A stretch of DNA of 5,635 nt from JBEKYH01 sp049511115 (lineage in GTDB: Bacteria; Planctomycetota; Phycisphaerae; Tepidisphaerales; Tepidisphaeraceae): NCBI GenBank assembly GCA_049511115.1, contig JBEKYH010000355.1, positions 1 through 5,635 on the forward strand, written 5' to 3'. Position 1 is the first letter of the stretch, and the number at the start of each line of letters is the position of its first letter. A program made the translations under genes and the position numbers. Below, one piece after another: positions 1 to 5,473 of this stretch. The notes under the pieces are model-generated. The model worked only from the letters and a program-made list of their open reading frames with translations, ran no database searches and was not told the origin of the DNA.

Positions 1-433
1 CGAATTCGTAGTAGTTCTCGCGTCCCTGATTTCCCACCAGAACATGACCATCCCAACTCAGCGTCCTCAGGATTCCGCCCGGCAACGCGTTGGCCTGATA
101 CAGTCGCTTCTGATCAAACGCCATTTCCAGCGTCCCAACTCGGTTTTGCGCAGCGGGGTGCGCGGTGACATTACTCGGGTTGGTTGCCGGAGGTTGAGGC
201 GACGCGCCAGATTGTGCTTGCCGGTTTGAGGCCGCGGCCGGCGCGACGATCGATTCTGTTTCAAACTTGACATGGAAGCTCTTCACCTGAGCGAGCCAGG
301 CCTGGCCCTGCCTTGCTTCCCGCACGAGCGCCACAGCGTCAAGGGCCTGGTCTGCCGGTGCAACCTGCGCCAATCCTGGCAGAGGGTTAAGGCCTGCAAC
401 GAGCCACGCCACCACCCAACCGATCCGGTTCAT
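1..433 (-). CDS. Secreted protein of unknown function, possibly LolA/RseB-like fold (partial, C-terminus off left edge)
   Basis: The minus-strand frame from ATG at 433-431 stays open to the window edge, giving 144 residues with no stop. Residues 1-22 look like a Sec signal peptide: a short n-region MNR, a hydrophobic stretch IGWVVAWLVAGL, and a likely cleavage site at GLA|QV. Residues about 31-62 look like an amphipathic helix followed by a strand (AWLAQVKSFHVKFETE). Residues about 64-97 form a low-complexity Ala/Pro/Gln/Ser/Asn linker. After it come LEMAFDQKRLYQ and a strand pair with a WDG turn near 127-129. Helix, then VKSFHVKFE strand, then WDG turn resembles periplasmic LolA/RseB-like proteins; this is a weak inference from pattern and the C-terminal half is missing. 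GAAGGGA at 440-446 lies 6 nt upstream of the ATG and is a plausible ribosome binding site. The gene lies 78 bp downstream of the rhamnogalacturonan lyase on the same strand, so cotranscription is likely. Confidence 0.72.
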   Translation of the reverse strand, partial: MNRIGWVVAWLVAGLNPLPGLAQVAPADQALDAVALVREARQGQAWLAQVKSFHVKFETESIVAPAAASNRQAQSGASPQPPATNPSNVTAHPAAQNRVGTLEMAFDQKRLYQANALPGGILRTLSWDGHVLVGNQGRENYYEF

Positions 434-511
434 AGGCTGTCCCTTCTATCAAGCGGTGAGGCCTTCAAAACGGCAACTCAAATCAGCCGCACGTCACGGG
501 GCGCACGAAAC

Positions 512-2500
512 TCAATCCCCCTCATTCCCGCCCGGCAGGGGCACCAGCCCCGGCGTCACATTCTGCCCCGGCGCAGGCGGCTTGCCCGTCGGGTCCAGCT
601 CCAGCCGCAGATAATCATACTCCACTCCCGCCGTCACTGGCCCCGCGGGCACCGTCAGCGTCAGCTTGTTATCGCCTGCCTTCATCATCGTCGCGTCAAA
701 CGCGACATCGCGCTCAAACCAATACCCGCGATCGCTGTCCCGGTGGATCACCATGGTGTTGGGCATATTGGTCACTGTTCCCGCCAGCTTGCCGTTCACG
801 CCGACCGCGAGGGCTCGCGCCTCGGTGCCGGCAAACGCGAGCCGCAGCGTCGCGCGGCCGGCAGGGGGGCTGGGCATTTGAAAACTCACCGTCCACGTCG
901 TCGCGGTTCCAAAGCTCCGTCCCGTGTTGTCACGCCCGCGCGGCACCTGCATCAAATTCCAATCCTTGTGCACGTCGCTCTTGCCGATCACGAAATTCAC
1001 GTCTTTGGGAAAATCCTTGGGGTACTGATTGTAAATGCCCCATGTCCAGAAATGATCGCCATGGAAAAACTCCCCCGCCGTCCGGTCCGGCGTGCCGATC
1101 TCCCAGACCTGCTGCCCATACCGCACCGGTGTCCAGGTCAATTGTCCTAAATCCAACGGTTTTCCCGCCTCCACGGTGATGTCCGTTTTGGTCATTTCCC
1201 CGAGCACTCCATTGGCGAAAACGTGCATTGTGTAATGCCCGGCCCGCACATTGGGGATCGTGAACGACCCGTCGTCATTTGCCTTCACCCAGAACTGGTA
1301 GAATTTTCCATCCTGCTGCCAATCGACCAGTCGTCCCCCGCCCCCAGCTCCGCCCATTGCCCAATCCGGCGCTGCCAGGCCAACCATCAGATTGCTTATC
1401 TGCGACTGCTGAACCACGGGGTCTTTCAACACAATCGTGCCGCTGACCTGCGCCCGTTGCTCGCGCGGCGTGTAATACGCCGGCTCATTCACCCAGTCGT
1501 AAGGCCACGCCTTGGCGTCCCGCGCCGCCCGCGCGTTGGCGTCGGTCCACATCGCGTCGCCCGTATCTCCCGAGTTGCAGTACAACATGAACGGCCCGAT
1601 CGATTTCACCCAGCTCTCGCCCGGCGCGACATAAATCTGCGTCCCCCCGTAGTGCGGGCCTTTCCAGACGTTGAGCAATGTCGGATAACCGTCCTCGTTT
1701 CCGTCCAGATGCGCGTTCAATTCCACCTTCGTCGGCCCGCCGCTCATGTACTCATTGCTCGGCGTCACCATCCACACTCCCACGTGACTCTTGGTCCCCG
1801 CCCACCCATAGGCCGGCGTCGTATACTGCACCGCCGCGTAATCGTATTTATGCTCGACCTGCCCCTTGAATTGCCCCGTCGTGAGCAGCCGGGCTTCCTT
1901 CATGTTCTGGGCGATTCCCTTCCCCCAGTCGGTTGCCGTCGGCATGATCCGCCTCCGCTGCGCATCCGTCGCCAGGTAATCAAACAGATCGGTATTCAGC
2001 TTGGCCGCGAACCGTCCCACGGGAAACGTCAACGCCGGATAGGCCGGCTTATGGTTCCAATTGGCTTGCAGATAAATCGCTGAATCCCCGCGCGCCAGCG
2101 AATAAACCATTTCCACATCCGCCGGCGCCGTGCCGTCCGCGCCGTCGTAGGTGAATTGCACGCCCACCGTCGCGCGATCGCCGCCATTATCCGCCGGATT
2201 GGCATGGATGGACGCGACGTGCCGCGACCCAAAGTTCATAGTGGTTCCCGGCAGCGACCAATACCCATTGGTCCGCCCCTCCCCGCTTTGCAGCATCTCC
2301 AACCCGTGATAATTCAGCGAAGCCAGGTCCGCCGATCGCTTATCAATTTTGGCGACAAGGATGCCGTTGGCCAGCGTATAAAACTGCGCGTCCTCGGTCA
2401 GCGTCACCGGCGCGGCGGTCACGTCGGCCGCGCGAGCTGGCCCTGCCACTACCCCTGCAACCAGGCAAACCACCCACGCCACGTGCAGGGTCTTATTCAT
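512..2500 (-). CDS. Secreted rhamnogalacturonan endolyase, polysaccharide lyase family 4
   Basis: The 662-residue product resembles PL4 enzymes, which cleave the rhamnose-galacturonate bond of the rhamnogalacturonan-I backbone by beta-elimination (EC 4.2.2.23). Residues 1-24 form a signal peptide with cleavage at ARA|AD; Cys12 lies in the hydrophobic core and is not a lipobox. The catalytic beta-sandwich spans about 30-330 and contains VEHKYDYAAVQY (Lys218), GVWMVTPSNEYMSGGPTKVE, KGPHYGG (His283) and GESWVKSIGPFMLYCN. Lys218 and His283 match in context and spacing the catalytic Lys150/His210 pair of the Aspergillus aculeatus enzyme; this is recalled, not aligned. A fibronectin-III-like domain follows at about 350-455 (AQVSGTIV to LTW). 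A carbohydrate-binding-like sandwich spans about 456-636, opening with VWEIGTPDRTAGEFFHGD and ending YDYLRLEL. The tail after 637 is Pro/Gly-rich and has no recognisable sorting signal. GGAG at 2506-2509, 5 nt before the ATG, supports this start. The protein is full length and undamaged. Confidence 0.93.
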   Translation of the reverse strand: MNKTLHVAWVVCLVAGVVAGPARAADVTAAPVTLTEDAQFYTLANGILVAKIDKRSADLASLNYHGLEMLQSGEGRTNGYWSLPGTTMNFGSRHVASIHANPADNGGDRATVGVQFTYDGADGTAPADVEMVYSLARGDSAIYLQANWNHKPAYPALTFPVGRFAAKLNTDLFDYLATDAQRRRIMPTATDWGKGIAQNMKEARLLTTGQFKGQVEHKYDYAAVQYTTPAYGWAGTKSHVGVWMVTPSNEYMSGGPTKVELNAHLDGNEDGYPTLLNVWKGPHYGGTQIYVAPGESWVKSIGPFMLYCNSGDTGDAMWTDANARAARDAKAWPYDWVNEPAYYTPREQRAQVSGTIVLKDPVVQQSQISNLMVGLAAPDWAMGGAGGGGRLVDWQQDGKFYQFWVKANDDGSFTIPNVRAGHYTMHVFANGVLGEMTKTDITVEAGKPLDLGQLTWTPVRYGQQVWEIGTPDRTAGEFFHGDHFWTWGIYNQYPKDFPKDVNFVIGKSDVHKDWNLMQVPRGRDNTGRSFGTATTWTVSFQMPSPPAGRATLRLAFAGTEARALAVGVNGKLAGTVTNMPNTMVIHRDSDRGYWFERDVAFDATMMKAGDNKLTLTVPAGPVTAGVEYDYLRLELDPTGKPPAPGQNVTPGLVPLPGGNEGD

Positions 2501-2550
2501 GAAAGCTCCAGCTAAAGATTCACATTCATCGGGCCGGCGGAAGACGGAAA

Positions 2551-2667
2551 ATGAACGCTGAGGCGCGGAGGCGCTGAGGAAGGAAAGACGAGGAAATCCA
2601 AATCAAAATTCATATTCTGAGTTCCTCCGCATTTTCTTCCTCAGCGCCTCTGTGCCTCAGCGTTCAT
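2551..2667. repeat. Intergenic inverted-repeat (hairpin) element 1
   Basis: The arms 2551-2582 and 2636-2667 are 32 nt each and reverse-complementary at 30 positions. Both mismatches become G·U pairs in plus-strand RNA. Each arm contains three tandem 8-nt units: CGCTGAGG, CGCGGAGG, CGCTGAGG on the left, and CGCTGAGG, CACAGAGG, CGCTGAGG on the right read in reverse complement. The 53-nt interior has weaker inner pairing (GAGGAA on the left with TTCCTC on the right). It also holds AAATCAAAATTCATATT at 2600-2616, found again in element 2 with one difference. Stem-forming purine-rich arms in non-coding DNA fit a REP/MITE-like dispersed element. No transposase is nearby, so how it moves is unknown. 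Confidence 0.88.
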
Positions 2668-2693
2668 CTTTCTTTCCGCACACCAATTCTACC

Positions 2694-2705
2694 CCTCGCG
2701 CGAGG
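2694..2705. promoter_or_regulatory. 12-bp perfect palindrome, possible operator
   Basis: CCTCGCGCGAGG is its own reverse complement. It ends 6 bp before the proposed -35 box of the ABC-F gene, a position typical of a dimeric regulator site. A GC-rich palindrome of this length can also occur by chance in such DNA, and no second copy is visible here. Confidence 0.3.
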
Positions 2706-2711
2706 CTGCCG

Positions 2712-2740
2712 TTGACCCGCCCCCCTCCACGCCCGATGAT
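2712..2740 (+). promoter_or_regulatory. Candidate sigma-70 promoter of the ABC-F gene
   Basis: TTGACC at 2712-2717 matches the -35 consensus at five of six positions. It is followed by exactly 17 nt and then GATGAT at 2735-2740, which matches TATAAT at four of six. Transcription would begin near 2745-2749, only about 3-7 nt before the ATG at 2752, giving an almost leaderless mRNA. This fits the absence of any Shine-Dalgarno sequence before that gene. Confidence 0.4.
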
Positions 2741-2751
2741 CCCTACCAACA

Positions 2752-4569
2752 ATGGCTTTCCTCTTCCGCTGCGACTCGGTCTCCAAATGGCTCGGCTCGC
2801 GCCAGTTATTCAACGGCCTCTCCATTTCCTTCGACGACGGCGAGCGCACCGGCTTGATTGGCCCCAACGGCTCTGGCAAATCCACGCTCCTGCGCATCCT
2901 CACCGGCCTGGAGACCCCCGATTCCGGCTCGCTCTCCATGCGCCGTAACCTCAAGCTCGGCTACGTCCCGCAGGAAGACACCTTCTCCAAAGAAGCCACC
3001 GTCCGATCCGCCATGCTCGACGGCTGGGACGACGCCCATGTCGAGGAGCACGACCGCGCGTCTCAGGCAACTATCCTTCTCACCCAGATTGGCTTTGAAG
3101 ACTTCGATCAGCTTGCTTCCACGCTGTCGGGCGGGTGGCGAAAACGCCTGGCCATCGCCCGGCAGATCGTCCGCAGGCCCGATGTGCTGCTGATGGATGA
3201 GCCGACCAATCACCTCGATTTGGAAGGAATCCTCTGGCTCGAAAAGGTGCTTGGCAATGCCCCCTTCGCGTTTTTGCTGGTGAGCCACGACCGGTATTTT
3301 CTGGAGAACGTCACCAATCGCACCGTCGAATTGAACGGCGCCTATGCCGATGGGTATCTCAGCGTCGCCAGTCATTACAGTGATTTTTTAACCCGCAAGC
3401 AGGAATACCTCGCGGCCCAGGCCAGCCTTGAGCAGTCCGTCGCCAGTCGCGTGCGCCGTGAAATCGAATGGCTCCATCGCGGCGCTAAGGCCCGCACCAC
3501 CAAAGCCAAGGGCCGCATCCAGGAGGCGCATCGCGCCATGGATCAGCTTGCCGATCTGCAACAGCGCAACAGCCTGGCCAAAACCGCCGAACTGGATTTC
3601 GTTTCATCGGGGCGGCAGACGCGCAAGCTCATCGACGTGAAGGCAATCGCCAAAAGTCTTGGCGGCCGAATGTTGTTCAAAGACGTCACCTTCACCCTCG
3701 CCCCCCAGACCAAGCTCGGCCTCCTCGGTCCCAACGGCGTGGGCAAAACCACCCTCATCAAACTTCTCGCCGGCGAACTTGAGCCTGACGCCGGCGCCAT
3801 CCGCCGCGCCGACCAACTTAAGACGATCGTCTTCGACCAGGCCCGCGAGCAGCTCGACCAGAAAATCACCCTGAAGCAGGCCCTCTCCCCCGGCGGCGAA
3901 ACCGTCGTCTTCCGCGGCCAGCCCATGCACGTCGCCGGCTGGGCGCGGCGCTTCCTCTTCCGCACCGAACAACTCGACATGCCCGTCGGCGAGCTCTCCG
4001 GCGGCGAGCAGGCCCGCATCCTCATCGCCGGCATCATGCTCAAGCCGGCCGACGTGCTTATCCTTGATGAGCCGACGAATGATCTGGACATCGATTCATT
4101 GGAAGTGCTGGAAGAAAGCCTCTCGGATTTCCCAGGCGCGCTGGTTCTGGTCACCCACGACCGCTACCTGCTGGATCGCCTGGCGACACAGCTTCTGGGT
4201 CTGGATGGCCAAGGCGGTGCGCGATTGCTCACTGGCGTTGAGCAGTACGAGCGGATGATCGGCGAAAAGAAGAAGCCGTCGGCAGAGAAGATAGCGGCCA
4301 AGACGGCGCAGTTTAGCTCGACCCCAGCGCCCGGCGCGAAACCAAAAAAGCTCAGCTACAAAGAACAGCGTGAATGGGACCAGATGGGATCCGCCATCAC
4401 CGTTGCCGAGGCCGACCTACAGGCAAAGCAGGCAATGCTCGACGATCCAAAGATTCTCGCCGATCATGTGAAACTAGCCGAAGCGAGCCACCAGGCCGCC
4501 GCCGCGCAAGCAACAGTGGAGGCCTTATATCGACGTTGGAGTGAGCTCGAATCAATACGCGGCGGGTGA
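2752..4569 (+). CDS. uup: ABC-F family ATPase, Uup type
   Basis: The 605-residue cytosolic protein has two ABC domains and no membrane segments, as in ABC-F translation factors that bind the ribosomal E site. Domain 1: Walker A GPNGSGKS (37-44), Q-loop YVPQE (Gln74), signature LSGGW (125-129), Walker B VLLMDEPTNHLD (catalytic Glu150), H-switch His179. The linker at about 205-290 is charged and helical (TRKQEYLAAQ, RVRREIEWLHRGAKARTTKAK), matching the tRNA-contacting linker of the family. Domain 2: Walker A GPNGVGKT (326-333), signature LSGGEQ (415-420), Walker B VLILDEPTNDLD (Glu440), His469. Residues about 533-600 (KLSYKEQREWDQM onward) form the coiled-coil C-terminal domain typical of Uup, a branch linked in E. 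coli to ribosome function and transposon excision. All ATPase residues are present. The ATG is fixed by an in-frame stop at 2737 with no other start after it. No Shine-Dalgarno sequence is visible. Confidence 0.93.
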   Translation: MAFLFRCDSVSKWLGSRQLFNGLSISFDDGERTGLIGPNGSGKSTLLRILTGLETPDSGSLSMRRNLKLGYVPQEDTFSKEATVRSAMLDGWDDAHVEEHDRASQATILLTQIGFEDFDQLASTLSGGWRKRLAIARQIVRRPDVLLMDEPTNHLDLEGILWLEKVLGNAPFAFLLVSHDRYFLENVTNRTVELNGAYADGYLSVASHYSDFLTRKQEYLAAQASLEQSVASRVRREIEWLHRGAKARTTKAKGRIQEAHRAMDQLADLQQRNSLAKTAELDFVSSGRQTRKLIDVKAIAKSLGGRMLFKDVTFTLAPQTKLGLLGPNGVGKTTLIKLLAGELEPDAGAIRRADQLKTIVFDQAREQLDQKITLKQALSPGGETVVFRGQPMHVAGWARRFLFRTEQLDMPVGELSGGEQARILIAGIMLKPADVLILDEPTNDLDIDSLEVLEESLSDFPGALVLVTHDRYLLDRLATQLLGLDGQGGARLLTGVEQYERMIGEKKKPSAEKIAAKTAQFSSTPAPGAKPKKLSYKEQREWDQMGSAITVAEADLQAKQAMLDDPKILADHVKLAEASHQAAAAQATVEALYRRWSELESIRGG

Positions 4570-4596
4570 ATCAAATCTTTAACTGCGTAGAACGCG

Positions 4597-4723
4597 AAAA
4601 AATCGAAGATTCACCACAGAGGACACGGAGGACACAGAGGTAAATCAAAATTCAGATTGAATTGATTCTTCCTCCGTGTCCTCTGTGTCCTCTAGCGAGG
4701 CGCAGCCGAGCGGGTGGTGAATC
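4597..4723 (-). terminator. Possible intrinsic terminator for the lipoprotein gene
   Basis: Reading the minus strand, the stem of element 2 closes with GTGGTGAATC/GATTCACCAC. After 5 nt comes a run of six T (complement of 4597-4602). A strong hairpin followed by a T-tract is the pattern of a Rho-independent terminator. The stem-to-T gap and the long loop are not ideal. On the plus strand only a four-T run at 4729-4732 follows the hairpin, so termination of the ABC-F transcript here is less convincing. Confidence 0.35.
4608..4723. repeat. Intergenic inverted-repeat (hairpin) element 2
   Basis: The outer ends are a perfect 10-bp inverted repeat (GATTCACCAC at 4608-4617, GTGGTGAATC at 4714-4723). 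The inner arms 4618-4640 and 4671-4693 are complementary at 21 of 23 positions. The left arm is made of 9-nt units CACAGAGGA, CACGGAGGA and CACAGAGG. The loop contains AAATCAAAATTCAGATT (4642-4658), which is 16/17 identical to the loop block of element 1. TTCCTCCG then starts the right arm, as it does near the inner end of element 1. The right arm carries an unpaired 20-nt segment (4694-4713) that breaks the symmetry. These points mark it as a diverged member of the same repeat family. Confidence 0.88.
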
Positions 4724-4739
4724 CCGTCTTTTGAATTCC

Positions 4740-4765
4740 TTGGCGATCTTGGCGTCTTGGCGGTT
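4740..4765. repeat. Short tandem repeat, three TTGGCG units
   Basis: TTGGCGATC, TTGGCGTC and TTGGCGGTT follow directly after one another with an 8-9 nt period. The array sits 16 bp beyond element 2 and 11 bp from the stop codon of the lipoprotein gene. It shares the 8-9 nt period of the hairpin arms but not their sequence, and no inverse copy is present in the window. Confidence 0.7.
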
Positions 4766-4776
4766 AAATCGTATTT

Positions 4777-5244
4777 CTAATCCGCCACGTGGTCGGTCAC
4801 CTGGTACAGCACCCCGTCCCGGTAAACCTCCAGGCTCTTCACCGGGTTCGCTCCGCCTTTGGTATCAAAGTGGTGCCCGTTCTGGTCATAGAACATCGTG
4901 AAATACAGGCATTTATCCGATTTCTTCTCGAACGTCGGGCAATACACGACGTATTGGCCGTTGATCCAGACCTCGACGTTGGACCAGTCCTGATCCGAAA
5001 TATTGGCCAGATCAATCTCGCGGAGTATCAGCGCATATTGGGCCCGGGCCTGCGAATCCTGCACCTTGGGCGCATCGGCCTCATATTGCCGCTTGGCGGC
5101 ATCAGCCGAGAATACAGCCGGGGGCTTGCGCAGCGCGGGATCAGCATCGGGAAGAAGCGAAACCGATCCTTCGCACCCGAGCACTGATGCCGCCGCCGTC
5201 AACGCGATCATCCATTTGGCGTGGTTAAGTGTAAGCGTGCTCAT
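4777..5244 (-). CDS. Small predicted lipoprotein of unknown function
   Basis: The 155-residue product begins with a lipoprotein signal: a basic n-region ending in K10, a hydrophobic stretch WMIALTAAASVLG, and the lipobox VLGC with Cys24 as the lipidated residue. The mature chain starts with a flexible Pro/Ala/Asp-rich segment (about 25-60). A helix with KVQDSQARAQYALILREIDLA follows at about 60-80. The rest is a compact, probably beta-rich domain with the landmarks DQDWSNVEVWINGQYVVY, the two cysteines Cys102 and Cys112, FYDQNGHHFDTKG and VKSLEVYRDGVLYQVTD. I recall similar small lipoproteins from planctomycete genomes but cannot name a family. The cysteine pair could form a disulfide. No Shine-Dalgarno sequence precedes the ATG. 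Met12 is an alternative start, but it would leave an unusually short signal peptide lacking the basic n-region. The gene converges with the ABC-F gene and has no functional partner in view. Confidence 0.82.
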   Translation of the reverse strand: MSTLTLNHAKWMIALTAAASVLGCEGSVSLLPDADPALRKPPAVFSADAAKRQYEADAPKVQDSQARAQYALILREIDLANISDQDWSNVEVWINGQYVVYCPTFEKKSDKCLYFTMFYDQNGHHFDTKGGANPVKSLEVYRDGVLYQVTDHVAD

Positions 5245-5473
5245 AGACGTGTTATCGGACGAATCCGCCGTTGGGGGTGAGTTTTCTGCGCGGGGTGTGC
5301 GGAAGGACTGAGGACTGAGTGCTGCGGACTGAGAGGCAGAACAAATGCGGACAGGCTCGAAGGCAAGGACTCTTTTGCTCAGATCGCAGGGACCGCACGG
5401 CGCGCACGGCGGACCTCATTTACTGCTGCGACAATCCAGTCCGCGGCGCGGACCTACGCGACTCAGGTAGTAG
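5245..5473. other. Intergenic region with short repeats, no convincing gene
   Basis: Between the lipoprotein start and the stop codon of the right-edge gene I see no credible coding frame. The region holds three copies of GGACTGAG (5305-5312, 5312-5319, 5326-5333). It also has a perfect 9-bp tandem CGCACGGCG (5394-5411) and the near-palindrome GTCCGCGGCGCGGAC (5439-5453). GCGGAC occurs four times (5324, 5347, 5409, 5448). The lipoprotein promoter should lie near 5250-5300 on the minus strand; GATAAC just before the start is a weak -10 candidate without a clear -35 box. Confidence 0.6.
5305..5333. repeat. Three copies of GGACTGAG
   Basis: The octamer occurs at 5305-5312, 5312-5319 (overlapping by one base) and 5326-5333. 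It lies about 60-90 bp upstream of the lipoprotein start. It may be a protein-binding cluster or simple slippage; nothing here decides. Confidence 0.5.

Larger units (their letters stand above)
2501..2751. other. Divergent intergenic region between the lyase and the ABC-F gene
   Basis: This 251-bp stretch separates two divergently transcribed starts, so promoters for both genes are expected inside it. It contains a long inverted-repeat element (2551-2667), a 12-bp palindrome (2694-2705) and a candidate promoter for the ABC-F gene (2712-2740). The lyase side (2501-2550) has a clear Shine-Dalgarno sequence, but I found no convincing sigma-70 boxes for that gene. No open reading frame here looks coding. 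Confidence 0.8.
4570..4776. other. Convergent intergenic region between the ABC-F and lipoprotein genes
   Basis: This 207-bp stretch separates two converging genes. It holds inverted-repeat element 2 (4608-4723) and a TTGGCG tandem repeat (4740-4765). The remaining bases, 4570-4607, are AT-richer and include a six-A tract at 4597-4602. There is no coding signal. A bidirectional transcription end is expected here. Confidence 0.8.

Noticed and set aside
272..1150. Long plus-strand open frame of 292 codons
   Set aside because: It is antisense to the lyase and the secreted protein, is Arg/His/Pro-rich, and shows no domain. It is a by-product of GC-rich codon use on the other strand.
1223..2083. 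Plus-strand open frame of 286 codons
   Set aside because: It lies wholly antisense to the PL4 lyase and its translation is Arg/His/Pro-rich with no recognisable motif.
2551..2667. CRISPR-like or ordinary terminator reading of the repeat element
   Set aside because: The repeats are inverted with 8-nt units and no spacers, and the position between divergent starts does not suit a terminator.
2806..3375. Minus-strand open frame inside the ABC-F gene
   Set aside because: It is antisense to conserved Walker and signature motifs; its Gly/Glu/Val-rich translation reflects the complementary strand.
2752..4569. ABC-F antibiotic-resistance protein
   Set aside because: The Uup-type C-terminal coiled-coil is present, and there is no resistance-gene or mobile-element context.
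4587..4590. GTAG as the foot motif of a REP sequence
   Set aside because: A four-base motif lying about 18 nt outside the hairpin is expected by chance, and element 1 shows no equivalent at its left foot.
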